From Candidatus Neomicrothrix sp. UBA825 (lineage in GTDB: Bacteria; Actinomycetota; Acidimicrobiia; Acidimicrobiales; UBA8592), in NCBI GenBank assembly GCA_002295705.1, contig DBHP01000061.1, forward strand, positions 1 through 31,961: a stretch of 31,961 bases of DNA. The letters are read 5' to 3'. The first letter of the stretch is position 1. Every line of letters starts with the position of its first letter. A program made the translations under genes and the position numbers. Under the pieces are notes generated by a model. The model did no database searches. It saw only the letters and a program-made list of their open reading frames with translations, and was not told the origin of the DNA. This document shows, one piece after another, positions 31,436 to 31,961 of this stretch.

Positions 31436-31961
31436 TGAAAAGAATCAGTTGTGAAGTGGTAGCTGTAGGCACAGAACTTCTTTTAGGTCAGATCGTCGAT
31501 ACCAACTCTTCCTGGATAGGTGAACAACTGGCCTTATCCGGCATCGATAGTTTCTTCCAAACAAAAGTGGGGGATAATCCTGACCGAATCAAAAGCGTCT
31601 TGAGTCAAGCGGTAGAGAGGTCAGATTATGTCATCGTATGCGGAGGTTTAGGACCTACGCAGGATGATTTGACAAGGGATATGATTGCCGAGTTGATGGG
31701 TGTTGAACTTAGACTAAATGAAGAATTGGTTGACAAAATAACAGCAATGTTCTCAAGCCGAAATAGGGCTATGCCTGAGAACAACTTGAGACAGGCGATG
31801 GTCCCTGAAGGGGCCGAAGCACTACCCGTCATGCCGGGAACAGCGCCCGGTTTAAAGGCAAAAGTCAACAGTGCCACAATTTATGCTGTTCCTGGAGTTC
31901 CTTGGGAGATGAAACAAATGGTGACAGCCTGTATTCTCCCAGACATTAGGGTTGAAACTGG
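31435..31961 (+). CDS. cinA: CinA family protein, truncated by the window end
   Basis: The first 175 codons are present and the frame is still open at the last base. The start MKRISCEVVAVGTELLLGQIVDTNSSWIGEQL is typical of the N-terminal MoaB/MogA-like domain (COG1058); later VCGGLGPTQDDLTRDM (about 69-84) and VYAVPGVPWEM-like PGVPWEMKQM support it. Family members hydrolyse ADP-ribose and/or, through a C-terminal PncC domain not visible here, deamidate NMN in pyridine nucleotide recycling. In some firmicutes cinA is competence-induced. The ATG overlaps the pgsA stop by one base. Whether the PncC half follows cannot be seen. Confidence 0.92.
   Translation, partial: MKRISCEVVAVGTELLLGQIVDTNSSWIGEQLALSGIDSFFQTKVGDNPDRIKSVLSQAVERSDYVIVCGGLGPTQDDLTRDMIAELMGVELRLNEELVDKITAMFSSRNRAMPENNLRQAMVPEGAEALPVMPGTAPGLKAKVNSATIYAVPGVPWEMKQMVTACILPDIRVET

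Noticed and set aside
1..31961. CRISPR arrays, tRNA or rRNA genes, insertion sequences, toxin-antitoxin pairs or phage genes
   Set aside because: No spaced direct repeats, cloverleaf-like intergenic segments, transposase frames or terminal inverted repeats were seen. Almost all sequence is accounted for by conserved housekeeping genes.

Overview
The window is a housekeeping segment of a bacterial chromosome. Nearly every gene is on the + strand, packed end to end with short overlaps. By eye the GC content is low to mid 40s percent. Several features point to an actinobacterium: the block xerC-rpsB-tsf-pyrH-frr-cdsA-dxr-rseP-ispG, the PNPase active-site variant GAEDAFGDMDFK, acidic or low-complexity tails on S2, NusA and PNPase, an RNase J, and a small CxxC/HWH protein of a type I associate with Actinobacteria. 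SURF1 indicates an aerobe with a haem-copper oxidase. An uncultured, probably aquatic, Acidimicrobiia-like lineage is my best inference, but no rRNA gene is present to confirm it.

Layout: (a) 1-1226, the end of rimM, trmD and rplS. (b) 1237-1553, a two-gene minus-strand island encoding a 67-aa putative zinc-binding protein and a 36-aa membrane microprotein; these are the only minus-strand genes. (c) 1574-3651, a PaaG-like crotonase, a secreted c-type cytochrome and a XerC/D recombinase. (d) 3795-11756, rpsB, tsf, pyrH, frr, cdsA, dxr, rseP/rip1 and ispG. (e) 11893-17802, rimP, nusA, infB, rbfA and truB. (f) 17806-21715, ribF, rpsO and pnp. (g) 21780-25948, dapB, SURF1, dapA and RNase J. (h) 26029-31961, ftsK, a CaCA cation exchanger, rimO, pgsA and a truncated cinA.

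The genes cover translation (S2, EF-Ts, RRF, S15, L19, IF2, ribosome maturation and rRNA/tRNA modification), RNA turnover (PNPase, RNase J), isoprenoid synthesis (Dxr, IspG), phospholipid synthesis (CdsA, PgsA), lysine/diaminopimelate synthesis (DapA, DapB), flavin cofactors (RibF) and chromosome segregation (Xer, FtsK).

No mobile element, CRISPR array, tRNA or obvious new defence system was found. The least explained material is in the untranslated leaders. The rpsB leader can fold into a classical pseudoknot against the Shine-Dalgarno sequence. The rpsO leader can fold into a nested, junction-like structure. The pnp leader contains a 13-bp hairpin inside an 8-bp outer stem, resembling the RNase III target in the E. 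coli pnp leader. The rimP-nusA-infB operon starts with a consensus -10 box followed at once by an intrinsic terminator, as expected for attenuation. Two coding observations also stand out: the minus-strand microprotein pair, and a Glu where TrmD normally has its catalytic Asp. No stretch longer than about 190 bases lacks a gene.
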